DNA from: an uncultured Dorea sp.
Lineage (GTDB): Bacteria > Bacillota > Clostridia > Lachnospirales > Lachnospiraceae
NCBI GenBank assembly: GCA_910589275.1
Contig: CAJUTH010000020.1
Span: 1 to 61,810 of the forward strand
Reading direction: 5' to 3'
Length of the DNA stretch: 61,810 bases
A program made the position numbers and the translations under genes. The notes under the pieces are model-generated. The model made no database searches. It worked only from the letters and a program-made list of their open reading frames with translations, and had not been told where the DNA came from. Below are positions 8,502 through 17,360 of the stretch, in pieces; position 1 is the stretch's first letter; each line of letters opens with the position of its first letter.

Positions 8502-9875
8502 CTAATCTTCAAGCGGTTTTATCTTTTCCCGATAGATGCGTCTAAGCAGGAATGCGGACAAGATAAGTGATACAAGCTCTGCAAGGGCAAAGGACCACCA
8601 TACCATGTTAAGACCGAATATTTTGGCAAATATGTATGCGGCGGGCAGAATAACTACGAGCTGCCTGCAGACAGATACGATCAGGCTGTATACGCCGTTT
8701 CCTAATGCTTGAAATACAGAACCCGCAACAATTCCAAATCCGGCAAACATAAAGCACAAAGAAATTATCCTGAGAGCCGGTACGCCGATGGAAACCATAT
8801 GATTGGAGGCGTCGAACAGTGTGCGGAGCATAAATTCCGGCAGTATCTGGAAAATCAGGAAGCCAATCGTCATGATAGATACTGCGATCAGTACGCTTAT
8901 TTTGATCGTCTGTATAATTCGTTTTCGATGTCTGGCGCCGTAATTGTAAGCGATGATTGGGATGAGCCCGTTGTTCAGTCCAAATACCGGCATGAAGATA
9001 AAGCTCTGCAGCTTGAAATACACACCGAATACGGCTGCGGCCGTAGATGAGAACATCAGCAGGATCTTATTCATGCCGAAGGTCATGACAGAGCCGATGG
9101 ACTGCATAATAATAGAGGGAACGCCGACCTTATATATGGTGGAGATGGTTTTTCCGTGAGGACGAAACTTCATCATGTTAATATTGATTTCAGGGTTTTT
9201 CTTAATATTATAGTAAAAGGACATAGCCACGGCGATAAGCTGTCCAGTCACGGTTGCGATGGCGGCGCCTGCAACTTCGAGTTTTGGCATGCCGAATAAT
9301 CCAAAGATCAGGATAGGGTCCAGAATAATGTTGATGATTGCCCCGGTTCCCTGAGTGATCATATTATAGATTGTATTTCCAGTAGACTGCAGCAGCCGTT
9401 CAAAAGTGATCTGCATAAAGATTCCTACTGAAAGGACACATATAATGGTAAGGTACTGGGTTCCGTAGTGTACGATCTGCGGGTCATTTGTCTGGACGGT
9501 AAAGAAAAAGTGTGCGCCGAAGATGCCGAAAACAGCGAATAAGAGGCAGCTTAGGATGCTTAAAAAAATACCGTTTCTTGCAGCCTGATTGGCGCTTTCA
9601 AAGTTCTTTTCCCCAAGATTTCTTGATAATAGTGCGTTGATACCTACGCCGGTGCCGGAAGCCACCGAAATCATTAGCGTCTGAATCGGGAATGCCAGAG
9701 AGACGGCAGTGAGCGCTTCCTCGCATAATTTGGCGACAAACATACTATCGACAATATTGTACAGAGCCTGTACAAGCATAGAAATCATCATGGGAAGAGA
9801 CATGGTAACCAATAATTTCGGAACAGGCATGGTACCCATTTTGTTTTCCTGTCTGATGCTTTCTTCCAATTTCAT
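8502..9875 (-). CDS. MATE family multidrug/cation antiporter
   Basis: The 457-residue integral membrane protein has about twelve hydrophobic segments in two homologous halves, as in MATE exporters. The opening KLLVTMSLPMMISMLVQALYNIVDSMFV is characteristic of the family's first helices and periplasm-facing cavity. These proteins expel cationic drugs or metabolites using Na+ or H+ gradients. The substrate cannot be read from sequence. The gene is monocistronic and divergent from the polysaccharide deacetylase. Confidence 0.92.
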   Translation of the reverse strand: MKLEESIRQENKMGTMPVPKLLVTMSLPMMISMLVQALYNIVDSMFVAKLCEEALTAVSLAFPIQTLMISVASGTGVGINALLSRNLGEKNFESANQAARNGIFLSILSCLLFAVFGIFGAHFFFTVQTNDPQIVHYGTQYLTIICVLSVGIFMQITFERLLQSTGNTIYNMITQGTGAIINIILDPILIFGLFGMPKLEVAGAAIATVTGQLIAVAMSFYYNIKKNPEININMMKFRPHGKTISTIYKVGVPSIIMQSIGSVMTFGMNKILLMFSSTAAAVFGVYFKLQSFIFMPVFGLNNGLIPIIAYNYGARHRKRIIQTIKISVLIAVSIMTIGFLIFQILPEFMLRTLFDASNHMVSIGVPALRIISLCFMFAGFGIVAGSVFQALGNGVYSLIVSVCRQLVVILPAAYIFAKIFGLNMVWWSFALAELVSLILSAFLLRRIYREKIKPLED

Positions 9876-10016
9876 TCATCCTTTCTATTGTCTGTTGTTC
9901 TGCATTTTACATGCGTTTGCCATTATAACATCAAAAAAATTATATTGCAAGAAACAACATACTGTATTTTGTATTTTCATACTATATAGGTAAGAAAATA
10001 GTAATAAGGGAAAACT

Positions 10017-10763
10017 ATGAGGAAATACGGAAAAGCAGTAAAACGGGAAACGCTGCTTATGCTTGCTTATATGCTTTGTTTAGGATTTCTTTTCGGTCCT
10101 TTTTATTACCAGTATCAGAATACAAAACAGGAAAAGGCGGAGCTGTATCTGAAGGATGTGAACGAAGCGGCTGCTTTTGTCAGTGCATCAATAGAAGAGG
10201 AAAGGGAAAAGCCTAAGATTGCTATTACCTTTGACGATGGGCCCAGCGGCGGCTGGACGCCTGTGCTTTTGGACGGCTTGAAGGAGAGAGGGGTGAAAGG
10301 GACCTTTTTTCTGATCGGGCAGAATGTGGAGAAGTATCCGGACCTGGTAAAACGTCTCCATGAAGAGGGGCATCTGATAGGAAATCATACCTACCATCAT
10401 GTAGAAATTACTAAAATTTCTGAGGATGAGGCAAGCAGAGAAATTCTGGATACCAATGAAGCAATCTGCCGTATCACAGGGGAAGAGGTAGAATATATGC
10501 GTCCGCCGTTCGGTGCATGGCAGAGAGATCTGGAACTTAAAATGCCGGTTCTCCCAGTTATGTGGACGATTGATCCGTTAGATTGGACGACGGAAAATAC
10601 GGACGAGGTCGTGAATAAGGTAGTGACGGAGGCGGAAGAAAATGATATTATCTTATTGCACGATTGTTATAAAAGCTCTGTAGAAGCCGCTCTTCGGATT
10701 ATTGATATCCTGCAGAGGGAGGGCTTTGAATTTGTAACTGTAGATGAATTAATGATGAACTGA
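10017..10763 (+). CDS. Membrane-anchored polysaccharide deacetylase (NodB domain)
   Basis: The 248-residue protein has an N-terminal transmembrane anchor (about residues 13-35) and an extracytoplasmic NodB homology domain. Motif 1 is TFDDGPS, with Asp73 and Asp74. The zinc ligands are in NHTYHH (His124 and His128). RPPFGAW supplies motif 3, DPLDW the following strand, and IILLHD the last catalytic histidine. It probably removes acetyl groups from peptidoglycan or another wall glycan. It lacks the extra domains of larger wall deacetylases. A GGG site about 6 bp before the ATG supports the start. Confidence 0.92.
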   Translation: MRKYGKAVKRETLLMLAYMLCLGFLFGPFYYQYQNTKQEKAELYLKDVNEAAAFVSASIEEEREKPKIAITFDDGPSGGWTPVLLDGLKERGVKGTFFLIGQNVEKYPDLVKRLHEEGHLIGNHTYHHVEITKISEDEASREILDTNEAICRITGEEVEYMRPPFGAWQRDLELKMPVLPVMWTIDPLDWTTENTDEVVNKVVTEAEENDIILLHDCYKSSVEAALRIIDILQREGFEFVTVDELMMN

Positions 10764-10831
10764 TCCGTACGTCTGAATCAGACGGAATGTGGATTAGTAT
10801 GAAAAAGAATGTAAGATACAGGAGTTACGGA

Positions 10832-12145
10832 ATGGATTTATTTGAATATGCAAGAACTCAGACTATGGAAAAAGAATCGCCGTTAGCGGCACGTCTGCGC
10901 CCCACTTCCCTTGAGGAAGTGGTGGGACAACAACATATAATAGGAAAGGACAAGCTTTTGTACCGGGCAATTAAGGCGGATAAGCTGAGTTCCATTATAT
11001 TTTACGGACCGCCGGGAACAGGCAAGACAACGCTTGCTAAAGTGATCGCCCATACCACCAGAGCAGAGTTTACACAGATTAACGCTACATCAGCAGGAAA
11101 AAAGGATATGGAAGCGGTAGTGAAAAAAGCGCAGGATCTGAAAGGGATGTATCAGAAACGCACGATCTTGTTTGTAGATGAGATTCATCGGTTTAATAAA
11201 GGACAGCAGGACTATCTGCTTCCTTTTGTGGAGGACGGAACGCTGATTCTAATCGGAGCGACCACGGAAAATCCTTATTTTGAGGTGAACAGAGCGTTGA
11301 TTTCCAGATCCAGCATCTTTGAGCTTAAGCCTTTGGACAAAGAGGACATTAAAACGCTTCTTAAAAGGGCCGTTTATGATGAAGAGAAAGGAATGGGGAG
11401 CTATCAGGCGGAGATTGATGAAGACGCGCTGGAATTTTTGGCAGAGGCGGCCGGAGGAGACGCGAGAAATGCATTGAATGCTGTCGAACTTGGCATACTT
11501 ACCACAGACAGGAGCGTGGATGGTAAGATATATATTACCATAGAGACGGCTTCGGAATGTATCCAGAAGCGAATCGTGAGGTACGATAAGACTGGGGATA
11601 ACCATTATGATACAATCTCCGCATTTATCAAAAGCATGAGAGGGTCCGATGCGGATGCGGCAGTATACTATCTGGCAAAGATGCTGTATGCGGGGGAGGA
11701 TATTAAATTTATTGCCAGAAGGATCATGATCTGCGCGGCGGAGGATGTGGGAAACGCGGATCCCATGGCTCTTACAGTAGCAGTGTCAGCGGCGCAGGCC
11801 GTGGAGCGCATCGGGATGCCGGAGGCGCAGATCATCCTCTCTCAGGCCGTACTTTACGTGGCGGCGGCTCCGAAGAGCAATTCTGCTGTAAATGCCATAT
11901 CCGCCGCGATGGAGAGTGTCAGGCAGTATCAGACGACGGTTCCGGCACATCTTATGGACGCTCACTACGGAGGCGCTAAGGAATTAGGCCGGGGATTGGA
12001 GTATAAGTACGCCCATAATTATCCCAACCACTATGTAGAGCAGCAGTATCTGCCGGATGAGATTAAGGACGCCAGATTCTATGAGCCGGGGGATAACGGG
12101 TATGAGAAGCAGATCAAGGAGTGGATGAAGTATATCCGGAAATAG
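10832..12145 (+). CDS. rarA: Replication-associated recombination protein A (RarA/MgsA AAA+ ATPase)
   Basis: This 437-residue AAA+ ATPase acts at stalled replication forks together with single-strand binding protein. Visible are the N-terminal PLAARLRPTSLEEVVGQQHI, Walker A YGPPGTGKTT, Walker B FVDEIHRF, the sensor segment IGATTENPYF, and the C-terminal tetramerization region with APKSNSAVNA and KYAHNYPNHYVEQQYLP. The frame extends upstream to 10787. The chosen ATG gives the usual MDLFEYA-like N-terminus and has an AGGAG site 7 bp upstream. It lies just before the heat-shock operon but ends ahead of its promoter. Confidence 0.92.
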   Translation: MDLFEYARTQTMEKESPLAARLRPTSLEEVVGQQHIIGKDKLLYRAIKADKLSSIIFYGPPGTGKTTLAKVIAHTTRAEFTQINATSAGKKDMEAVVKKAQDLKGMYQKRTILFVDEIHRFNKGQQDYLLPFVEDGTLILIGATTENPYFEVNRALISRSSIFELKPLDKEDIKTLLKRAVYDEEKGMGSYQAEIDEDALEFLAEAAGGDARNALNAVELGILTTDRSVDGKIYITIETASECIQKRIVRYDKTGDNHYDTISAFIKSMRGSDADAAVYYLAKMLYAGEDIKFIARRIMICAAEDVGNADPMALTVAVSAAQAVERIGMPEAQIILSQAVLYVAAAPKSNSAVNAISAAMESVRQYQTTVPAHLMDAHYGGAKELGRGLEYKYAHNYPNHYVEQQYLPDEIKDARFYEPGDNGYEKQIKEWMKYIRK

Positions 12146-12173
12146 ATAGATCATAAAAAAAGTATAAACAGTG

Positions 12174-12202
12174 TTGACAAATGAAAAACCTAGTGTTAGA
12201 TT
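12174..12202 (+). promoter_or_regulatory. Promoter of the hrcA-grpE-dnaK-dnaJ operon
   Basis: Consensus TTGACA (12174-12179), a 17-bp spacer and TAGATT (12197-12202) lie just ahead of the CIRCE operator. Confidence 0.8.
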
Positions 12203-12216
12203 AATAACTGTAAAGA

Positions 12217-12243
12217 TTAGCACTCGAATTTAGTGAGTGCTAA
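12217..12243 (+). promoter_or_regulatory. CIRCE operator (HrcA binding site)
   Basis: TTAGCACTC, a 9-base spacer and GAGTGCTAA form an exact match to the canonical CIRCE inverted repeat. HrcA binds it to repress the chaperone operon, and GroE activity feeds back on HrcA. It sits between the promoter and the hrcA ribosome site. Confidence 0.98.
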
Positions 12244-12267
12244 TAAGAAAAAAGGAGATTGTTTGAA

Positions 12268-13311
12268 ATGCAGGCGAGAGAGACTCTTGGTGAGAGAAAA
12301 CTGACAATATTACATGCGATCATCAAGACCTATCTGGAGACTGGGGAGCCGGTAGGTTCCAGAACGATTTCTAAGTATTCGGATCTGAACCTAAGTTCGG
12401 CAACCATCCGCAATGAGATGGCGGATTTGGAGGAGCTTGGCTATATTCTGCAGCCCCATACATCCGCAGGAAGGATTCCTTCCGACAAGGGTTACCGCTT
12501 ATATGTGGATATGCTGATGGAGGAGAAGGAGCAGGAGTTAAACGAGATGCAGGAGCAGATGCTTGAGAAGGCGGATAAGATGGAGCATCTTCTCAAGCAG
12601 GCAGCAAGAGTTTTGGCAAATAATACGAACTATGCTACCATGGTCTCCACACCCAGAAGCAGCGCGAACCGGATTAAGTTTATCCAGCTATCCAAGGTGG
12701 ATGAGGAGCAGATTATTGCAGTGATCGTACTTGGAGGCAATGTGATCAAGAACAAGATCATCAGTATGGCAGAGCCATTGAGCAATGAGAACCTGCTGAA
12801 GCTGAATATGCTTCTGAATACGACGCTGAACGGCATGTCTATTGAGGAGATCAATCTGGGACTGATCGCAAGACTGAAGGAGCAGGCGGGAATCCACAGC
12901 GAAGTGGTAGGCAACGTGTTTGACGCGGTTGCGGACGCTATACAGGTGGATGAGGATATGCAGATCTACACCAGCGGTACGACGAATATTTTCAAGTATC
13001 CGGAGCTTTCTGATAAGCAGAGCGCACAGGAGATTATCAGCGCCTTTGAAGAGAAGCAGCAGCTTACAGAGCTGGTGACCCAGACGCTGGCGCAGGAAGA
13101 GAACACCGGCATACAGGTGTACATCGGCGACGAGACGCCGGTGCAGAACATGAAGGACTGCAGCGTAGTGACCGCCACCTATGAATTGGGAGAGGGTATG
13201 AAGGGAACAATCGGTATTATAGGGCCGAAGCGTATGGATTATGAGCATGTGCTGAAATCGCTGAAAAGGCTTCAGAGCGAATTGGATGCGATTTTCCATA
13301 AAAAAGTCTAA
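12268..13311 (+). CDS. hrcA: Heat-inducible transcription repressor HrcA
   Basis: The 347-residue repressor has an N-terminal winged helix (about residues 1-75; GSRTISKYSDLNLSSATIRN is the recognition region) and the HrcA C-terminal GAF-like and dimerization domains. The segment LQPHTSAGRIPSDKGYRLYVD is a family hallmark. It represses its own operon through the CIRCE site 25 bp upstream. A TTG codon at 12259 is in frame, but the AAGGAGA site is correctly spaced for the ATG at 12268. Confidence 0.96.
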   Translation: MQARETLGERKLTILHAIIKTYLETGEPVGSRTISKYSDLNLSSATIRNEMADLEELGYILQPHTSAGRIPSDKGYRLYVDMLMEEKEQELNEMQEQMLEKADKMEHLLKQAARVLANNTNYATMVSTPRSSANRIKFIQLSKVDEEQIIAVIVLGGNVIKNKIISMAEPLSNENLLKLNMLLNTTLNGMSIEEINLGLIARLKEQAGIHSEVVGNVFDAVADAIQVDEDMQIYTSGTTNIFKYPELSDKQSAQEIISAFEEKQQLTELVTQTLAQEENTGIQVYIGDETPVQNMKDCSVVTATYELGEGMKGTIGIIGPKRMDYEHVLKSLKRLQSELDAIFHKKV

Positions 13312-13329
13312 TAGAAAGGTGGATTACCA

Positions 13330-14037
13330 TTGGATAAAGAGAAGGATATGAATCAGGAAAAGACTCAGGAAGAGATGGTAAAGGAAGCCGTGGAGGAAGC
13401 GAAGAAGGCTGCGGCGGAGTCAGAGCAAGCGCAGGAGAAGGAAGAGGAGCCTTGTACAGGAGAGCAGGAGGAACCGCTGGAGGAAGAAGCGGATGAAGAT
13501 TCTGACAAAGAGGCGGAGGGCGCGGATCAAGAAAGTGCAGATGCCGACGGAGCTTCCGGTGAGAAAAAGAGCCGGTTCTTTGGCAAGAAGAATAAAAAGG
13601 ATAAGAAGGACGAGAAGATTGAGGAGCTTACCGATAAGCTTACCCGTCAGATGGCAGAGTTTGATAACTTCCGCAAGCGTACGGAGAAGGAGAAATCCCA
13701 GATGTACGAGATAGGGGCGAAAGATATCATAGATAAGATTCTTCCGGTAGTGGACAATTTCGAGCGGGGGCTCGGGGCGGTCACTGAAGAAGAAAAAGAA
13801 AATCCATTCGTCCAGGGAATGGATAAGGTTTACAAACAATTAATGACCACCCTGGAAGGAATCGGCGTTAAGCCGATCGAGGCAGTTGGTCAGGAATTTA
13901 ACCCGGATTTCCACAACGCAGTGATGCATGAGGAGAATGAGGAGTTCGGAGAGAATATCATTTCCGAGGAATTCCAGAAGGGTTATATGTATCGTGACTC
14001 CGTAGTGAGGCACAGTATGGTAAAGGTTGCAAATTGA
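13330..14037 (+). CDS. grpE: GrpE nucleotide exchange factor
   Basis: GrpE releases ADP from DnaK. This 235-residue version has a long acidic, Glu-rich N-terminal extension (about residues 1-75), a Lys-rich patch (KKSRFFGKKNKKDKKDEK), the long dimerization helix, and the C-terminal beta domain ending GYMYRDSVVRHSMVKVA. The TTG at 13330 is preferred because AAAGGTGG lies 7 bp upstream. The ATG at 13348 is the alternative and would remove six residues. It follows hrcA by 18 bp in the CIRCE-controlled operon. Confidence 0.94.
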   Translation: MDKEKDMNQEKTQEEMVKEAVEEAKKAAAESEQAQEKEEEPCTGEQEEPLEEEADEDSDKEAEGADQESADADGASGEKKSRFFGKKNKKDKKDEKIEELTDKLTRQMAEFDNFRKRTEKEKSQMYEIGAKDIIDKILPVVDNFERGLGAVTEEEKENPFVQGMDKVYKQLMTTLEGIGVKPIEAVGQEFNPDFHNAVMHEENEEFGENIISEEFQKGYMYRDSVVRHSMVKVAN

Positions 14038-14045
14038 CCCAGAGC

Positions 14046-14118
14046 ACTTAGCGAGGTGTTTTCGAGCTTAGTGCGAGGGTCGTTCAAGGAACTTAGCGAG
14101 GTGTTTTCGAGCTTAGTG
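14046..14118. repeat. Tandem pair of 28-bp repeats between grpE and dnaK
   Basis: An identical 28-bp sequence occurs at 14046-14073 and 14091-14118. Each copy has imperfect self-complementary ends (CACTTAGC with GCTTAGTG), so each can fold into a hairpin. The second copy is also bracketed by GTTCAA (14082-14087) and TTGAAC (14121-14126). The pair fills most of the 132-bp gap inside the heat-shock operon. Confidence 0.85.
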
Positions 14119-14169
14119 AATTGAACTTCCTTGTGAAAGAGCAAATAATATTTAGGAGGTTGAATTATA

Positions 14170-16047
14170 ATGGGAAAGATAATTGGTATTGACTTAGGTA
14201 CAACGAATAGCTGCGTAGCCGTTATGGAAGGCGGACAGCCGACAGTGATCGCGAACACAGAGGGAGCAAGGACTACGCCGTCTGTGGTTGCATTTACAAA
14301 GACGGGAGAGCGTCTGGTAGGCGAACCTGCAAAGCGTCAGGCTGTAACCAACGCAGAGAAAACGATTTCTTCCATCAAGAGAGAGATGGGAAGCGATTAC
14401 AAGGTAAAGATTGACGATAAGAGATATTCTCCGCAGGAGATTTCCGCTATGATCTTACAGAAGATGAAGGCGGACGCGGAAGGATATCTTGGCGAAAAGG
14501 TAACGGAGGCGGTTATTACCGTTCCTGCTTATTTTAATGACGCGCAGCGTCAGGCTACCAAGGACGCGGGTAAGATCGCGGGTCTTGATGTAAAGCGTAT
14601 TATCAACGAGCCTACGGCCGCTGCCCTGGCTTATGGTCTTGACAATGAGAAAGAGCAGAAGATCATGGTATACGACCTTGGAGGCGGTACCTTCGACGTA
14701 TCCATCATTGAGATTGGCGACGGCGTAATCGAGGTACTTTCTACGGCCGGCAACAACAGGCTTGGCGGCGATGATTTTGACCAGAAGATTACAGATTATA
14801 TGCTGGCGGAGTTCAAGAAGCAGGAGGGCGTGGATCTGTCTACTGATAAGATGGCGCTCCAGAGACTGAAAGAAGCGGCGGAGAAGGCAAAGAAAGAGCT
14901 GTCTTCTGCAACGACCACCAATATCAATCTTCCGTTCATTACCGCGACAAGCGAAGGACCGAAACATTTCGATATGAACCTTACTAGGGCGAAATTTGAC
15001 GAACTGACGCATGATCTGGTTGAGAAGACGGCGGAGCCTGTTACCAGGGCGCTGTCTGACGCAGGAATTACATCTTCTGAGCTTGGGCAGGTACTTCTGG
15101 TAGGCGGTTCTACCCGTATTCCGGCGGTACAGGATAAGGTAAGACAGCTTACAGGCAAGGAGCCAAGCAAGTCTCTGAACCCAGATGAGTGCGTAGCGCT
15201 GGGAGCATCCGTACAGGGCGGCAAATTAGCCGGAGACGCGGGCGCAGGAGATATCCTTCTTCTGGATGTAACACCGCTTTCTCTGTCCATCGAGACCATG
15301 GGCGGCGTTGCTACAAGGCTGATTGAGAGAAATACAACGATTCCGACAAAGAAGAGCCAGATCTTCTCTACGGCTGCGGATAACCAGACCGCAGTTGATA
15401 TCAACGTAGTACAGGGCGAGAGGCAGTTCGCAAGGGATAATAAGTCCTTAGGACAGTTCCGTCTGGACGGTATCCCGCCGGCAAGGCGCGGCGTTCCGCA
15501 GATTGAGGTTACCTTTGATATTGATGCAAACGGTATTGTAAATGTATCTGCAAAGGATCTTGGCACAGGCAAGGAGCAGCATATTACGATTACTGCGGGC
15601 TCTAACATGTCAGACGCTGATATTGAGAAGGCCGTAAAGGAAGCGGCTGAATTTGAGGCTCAGGACAAGAAGCGCAAAGAGGGTATTGATGCAAAGAATG
15701 ACACCGACGCTATGGTATTCCAGACAGAGAAGGCCCTTGAGGAAGTAGGAGATAAGCTGGATGCGGCAGACAAGGCGGCAGTTGAGGCTGAGTGCAAGGC
15801 ATTGAAAGAGCTGCTTGAGAAGGTGAACATGGATGATATCTCAGAGGCGCAGACCGCAGAGATCAACGCGGGCAAGGAGAAACTGATGGAGACGGCGCAG
15901 AAGCTGTTTGCAAAGGTTTATGAGCAGGCGCAGGGAGCTCAGGGAGCAGGTCCCGACATGGGAGCGGGAGCAGGCCCAAATCCAGGTCCGGCGCCGGAAG
16001 GATTTGACGGAGATGACGTTGTAGACGGAGATTACAAAGAAGTCTAA
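14170..16047 (+). CDS. dnaK: Chaperone protein DnaK (Hsp70)
   Basis: The 625-residue Hsp70 has the N-terminal ATPase (IIGIDLGTTNSCVAVMEG at the start, then the phosphate-binding YDLGGGTFDVSI and VLLVGGSTRIPAV), the substrate-binding beta sandwich (about residues 370-500) and a helical lid with a Gly/Pro/Ala-rich tail ending DGDDVVDGDYKEV. It folds nascent and stress-damaged proteins with DnaJ and GrpE. A TAGGAGG site precedes the ATG. It is transcribed from the CIRCE-controlled promoter, though the 132-bp gap with repeats could hold processing or extra control signals. Confidence 0.98.
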   Translation: MGKIIGIDLGTTNSCVAVMEGGQPTVIANTEGARTTPSVVAFTKTGERLVGEPAKRQAVTNAEKTISSIKREMGSDYKVKIDDKRYSPQEISAMILQKMKADAEGYLGEKVTEAVITVPAYFNDAQRQATKDAGKIAGLDVKRIINEPTAAALAYGLDNEKEQKIMVYDLGGGTFDVSIIEIGDGVIEVLSTAGNNRLGGDDFDQKITDYMLAEFKKQEGVDLSTDKMALQRLKEAAEKAKKELSSATTTNINLPFITATSEGPKHFDMNLTRAKFDELTHDLVEKTAEPVTRALSDAGITSSELGQVLLVGGSTRIPAVQDKVRQLTGKEPSKSLNPDECVALGASVQGGKLAGDAGAGDILLLDVTPLSLSIETMGGVATRLIERNTTIPTKKSQIFSTAADNQTAVDINVVQGERQFARDNKSLGQFRLDGIPPARRGVPQIEVTFDIDANGIVNVSAKDLGTGKEQHITITAGSNMSDADIEKAVKEAAEFEAQDKKRKEGIDAKNDTDAMVFQTEKALEEVGDKLDAADKAAVEAECKALKELLEKVNMDDISEAQTAEINAGKEKLMETAQKLFAKVYEQAQGAQGAGPDMGAGAGPNPGPAPEGFDGDDVVDGDYKEV

Positions 16048-16092
16048 GTTGTTTGACCAATAGTAATAGTTCGGTAAAAATTAAGGAAAGCT

Positions 16093-16139
16093 ATTCCGCG
16101 GGGGGAGACTGGAGCATGGGCCAGCCCATCTCGCGGAAT
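16093..16139. repeat. Imperfect hairpin between dnaK and dnaJ
   Basis: ATTCCGCG (16093-16100) and CGCGGAAT (16132-16139) form outer arms, with an inner CTGG/CCAG pairing. It has no U-tract, so an mRNA-processing or stability structure is more likely than a terminator. Confidence 0.6.
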
Positions 16140-16164
16140 TTCCGCGTGAAAGAAAGGGATTACA

Positions 16165-17340
16165 ATGGCAGATAAACGTGATTATTACGAGGTGCTCGGC
16201 GTCGGCAGGGATGCGGACGATGCAGCGTTAAAGAAAGCATATAGGAATGTTGCAAAAAAATACCATCCAGATATGAATCCGGGAGATAAGGAGGCGGAGA
16301 AGAAATTTAAAGAAGCCTCTGAGGCGTATGCGGTGCTCAGCGATGCAGAAAAGAGAAGGCAGTACGACCAGTTTGGCCATGCGGCATTTGAAGGCGGAGC
16401 CGGCGGAGGCGGATTTGGCGGATTCGATTTCGGAGGCGCTGATTTCAGCGATATATTTGGAGATATCTTCGGTGATCTGTTTGGAGGCGGAGGCAGGAGA
16501 AGCGGACGCGCAAATCAGGGACCGATGAAGGGTATGAATATCCGTAAGGGCGTAAGGATTACCTTTGAGGAAGCAGTGTTCGGCTGTGAAAAGGAGATTG
16601 AGGTTGTGTTAAAAGATCCGTGCCCGAAGTGTAATGGAACCGGCGCAAAACCGGGAACCTCGCCGGAGACCTGTTCGAAGTGCGGCGGCAAGGGCCAGGT
16701 AGTATATACGCAGCAGTCCTTCTTTGGAACGGTTCAGAATGTTCAGACCTGTCCGGACTGTCATGGAACCGGCAAGATTATCAGGGAAAAATGTCCGGAC
16801 TGCAGCGGAAGCGGATTTATTTCAAGCAGAAAGAAGATTTCTGTATCCATTCCTGCCGGAATCGATAACGGACAGAGCGTAAGGATCAGGGAAAAGGGCG
16901 AACCGGGCGTAAACGGCGGACCGAGAGGAGATCTGCTGGTTGAAGTGGCTGTATCCAGACATCCGATTTTCCAGCGTCAGGATATGCATATTTTCTCTAC
17001 AGCTCCCATTTCCTTTGCCCAGGCGGCGCTTGGCGCGGAGGTGAAAATCAAGACAGTAGACGGCGAAGTGCTCTATACTGTAAAGCCGGGAACAAAGACG
17101 GATACCAAGGTAAGGCTTAGGGGCAAAGGCGTGCCCTCTGTGAGAAATTCCCAAGTCCGGGGCGATCACTATGTAACGCTGGTGATTCAGACGCCGGAGA
17201 AGCTAAGCGCCGAGGCAAAAGAAGCGCTGCGCAGGTTCGACGAGCTGACCGGGAACACGCTGAATATTCCGGAGGAGAATAAGACAAAACCAAAGAAAAA
17301 GGGATTTATGAATAAAATGAAAGAAGCCTTCGATGATTAA
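16165..17340 (+). CDS. dnaJ: Chaperone protein DnaJ (Hsp40)
   Basis: The 391-residue co-chaperone stimulates DnaK ATPase. It has an N-terminal J domain (about 1-70) with the HPD motif in KKYHPDMNPG, a Gly/Phe-rich linker (about 75-110), a zinc-finger domain with four CxxCxGxG-type repeats (CPKCNGTG, CSKCGGKG, CPDCHGTG, CPDCSGSG) and C-terminal client-binding domains. It lies 117 bp after dnaK, past a hairpin. The terminator overlaps its last codons. The start has an AAAGGGA site. Confidence 0.97.
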   Translation: MADKRDYYEVLGVGRDADDAALKKAYRNVAKKYHPDMNPGDKEAEKKFKEASEAYAVLSDAEKRRQYDQFGHAAFEGGAGGGGFGGFDFGGADFSDIFGDIFGDLFGGGGRRSGRANQGPMKGMNIRKGVRITFEEAVFGCEKEIEVVLKDPCPKCNGTGAKPGTSPETCSKCGGKGQVVYTQQSFFGTVQNVQTCPDCHGTGKIIREKCPDCSGSGFISSRKKISVSIPAGIDNGQSVRIREKGEPGVNGGPRGDLLVEVAVSRHPIFQRQDMHIFSTAPISFAQAALGAEVKIKTVDGEVLYTVKPGTKTDTKVRLRGKGVPSVRNSQVRGDHYVTLVIQTPEKLSAEAKEALRRFDELTGNTLNIPEENKTKPKKKGFMNKMKEAFDD

Positions 17341-17354
17341 TCGGGGGCTTTTTC
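17325..17354 (+). terminator. Terminator of the heat-shock operon
   Basis: A 10-bp stem (17325-17334 with 17340-17349, two G-U pairs) and 5-base loop is followed by TTTTC. Its 5' arm and loop include the dnaJ stop codon. Confidence 0.8.
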
Positions 17355-17360
17355 TAAGGG

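Noticed and set aside
14046..14118. CRISPR repeat pair
   Set aside because: Only two copies with a 17-bp spacer, inside an operon and with no cas genes nearby.
14796..15608. 270-codon open frame on the minus strand inside dnaK
   Set aside because: It is an antisense shadow of a highly conserved gene. No ribosome site or recognisable protein is present.
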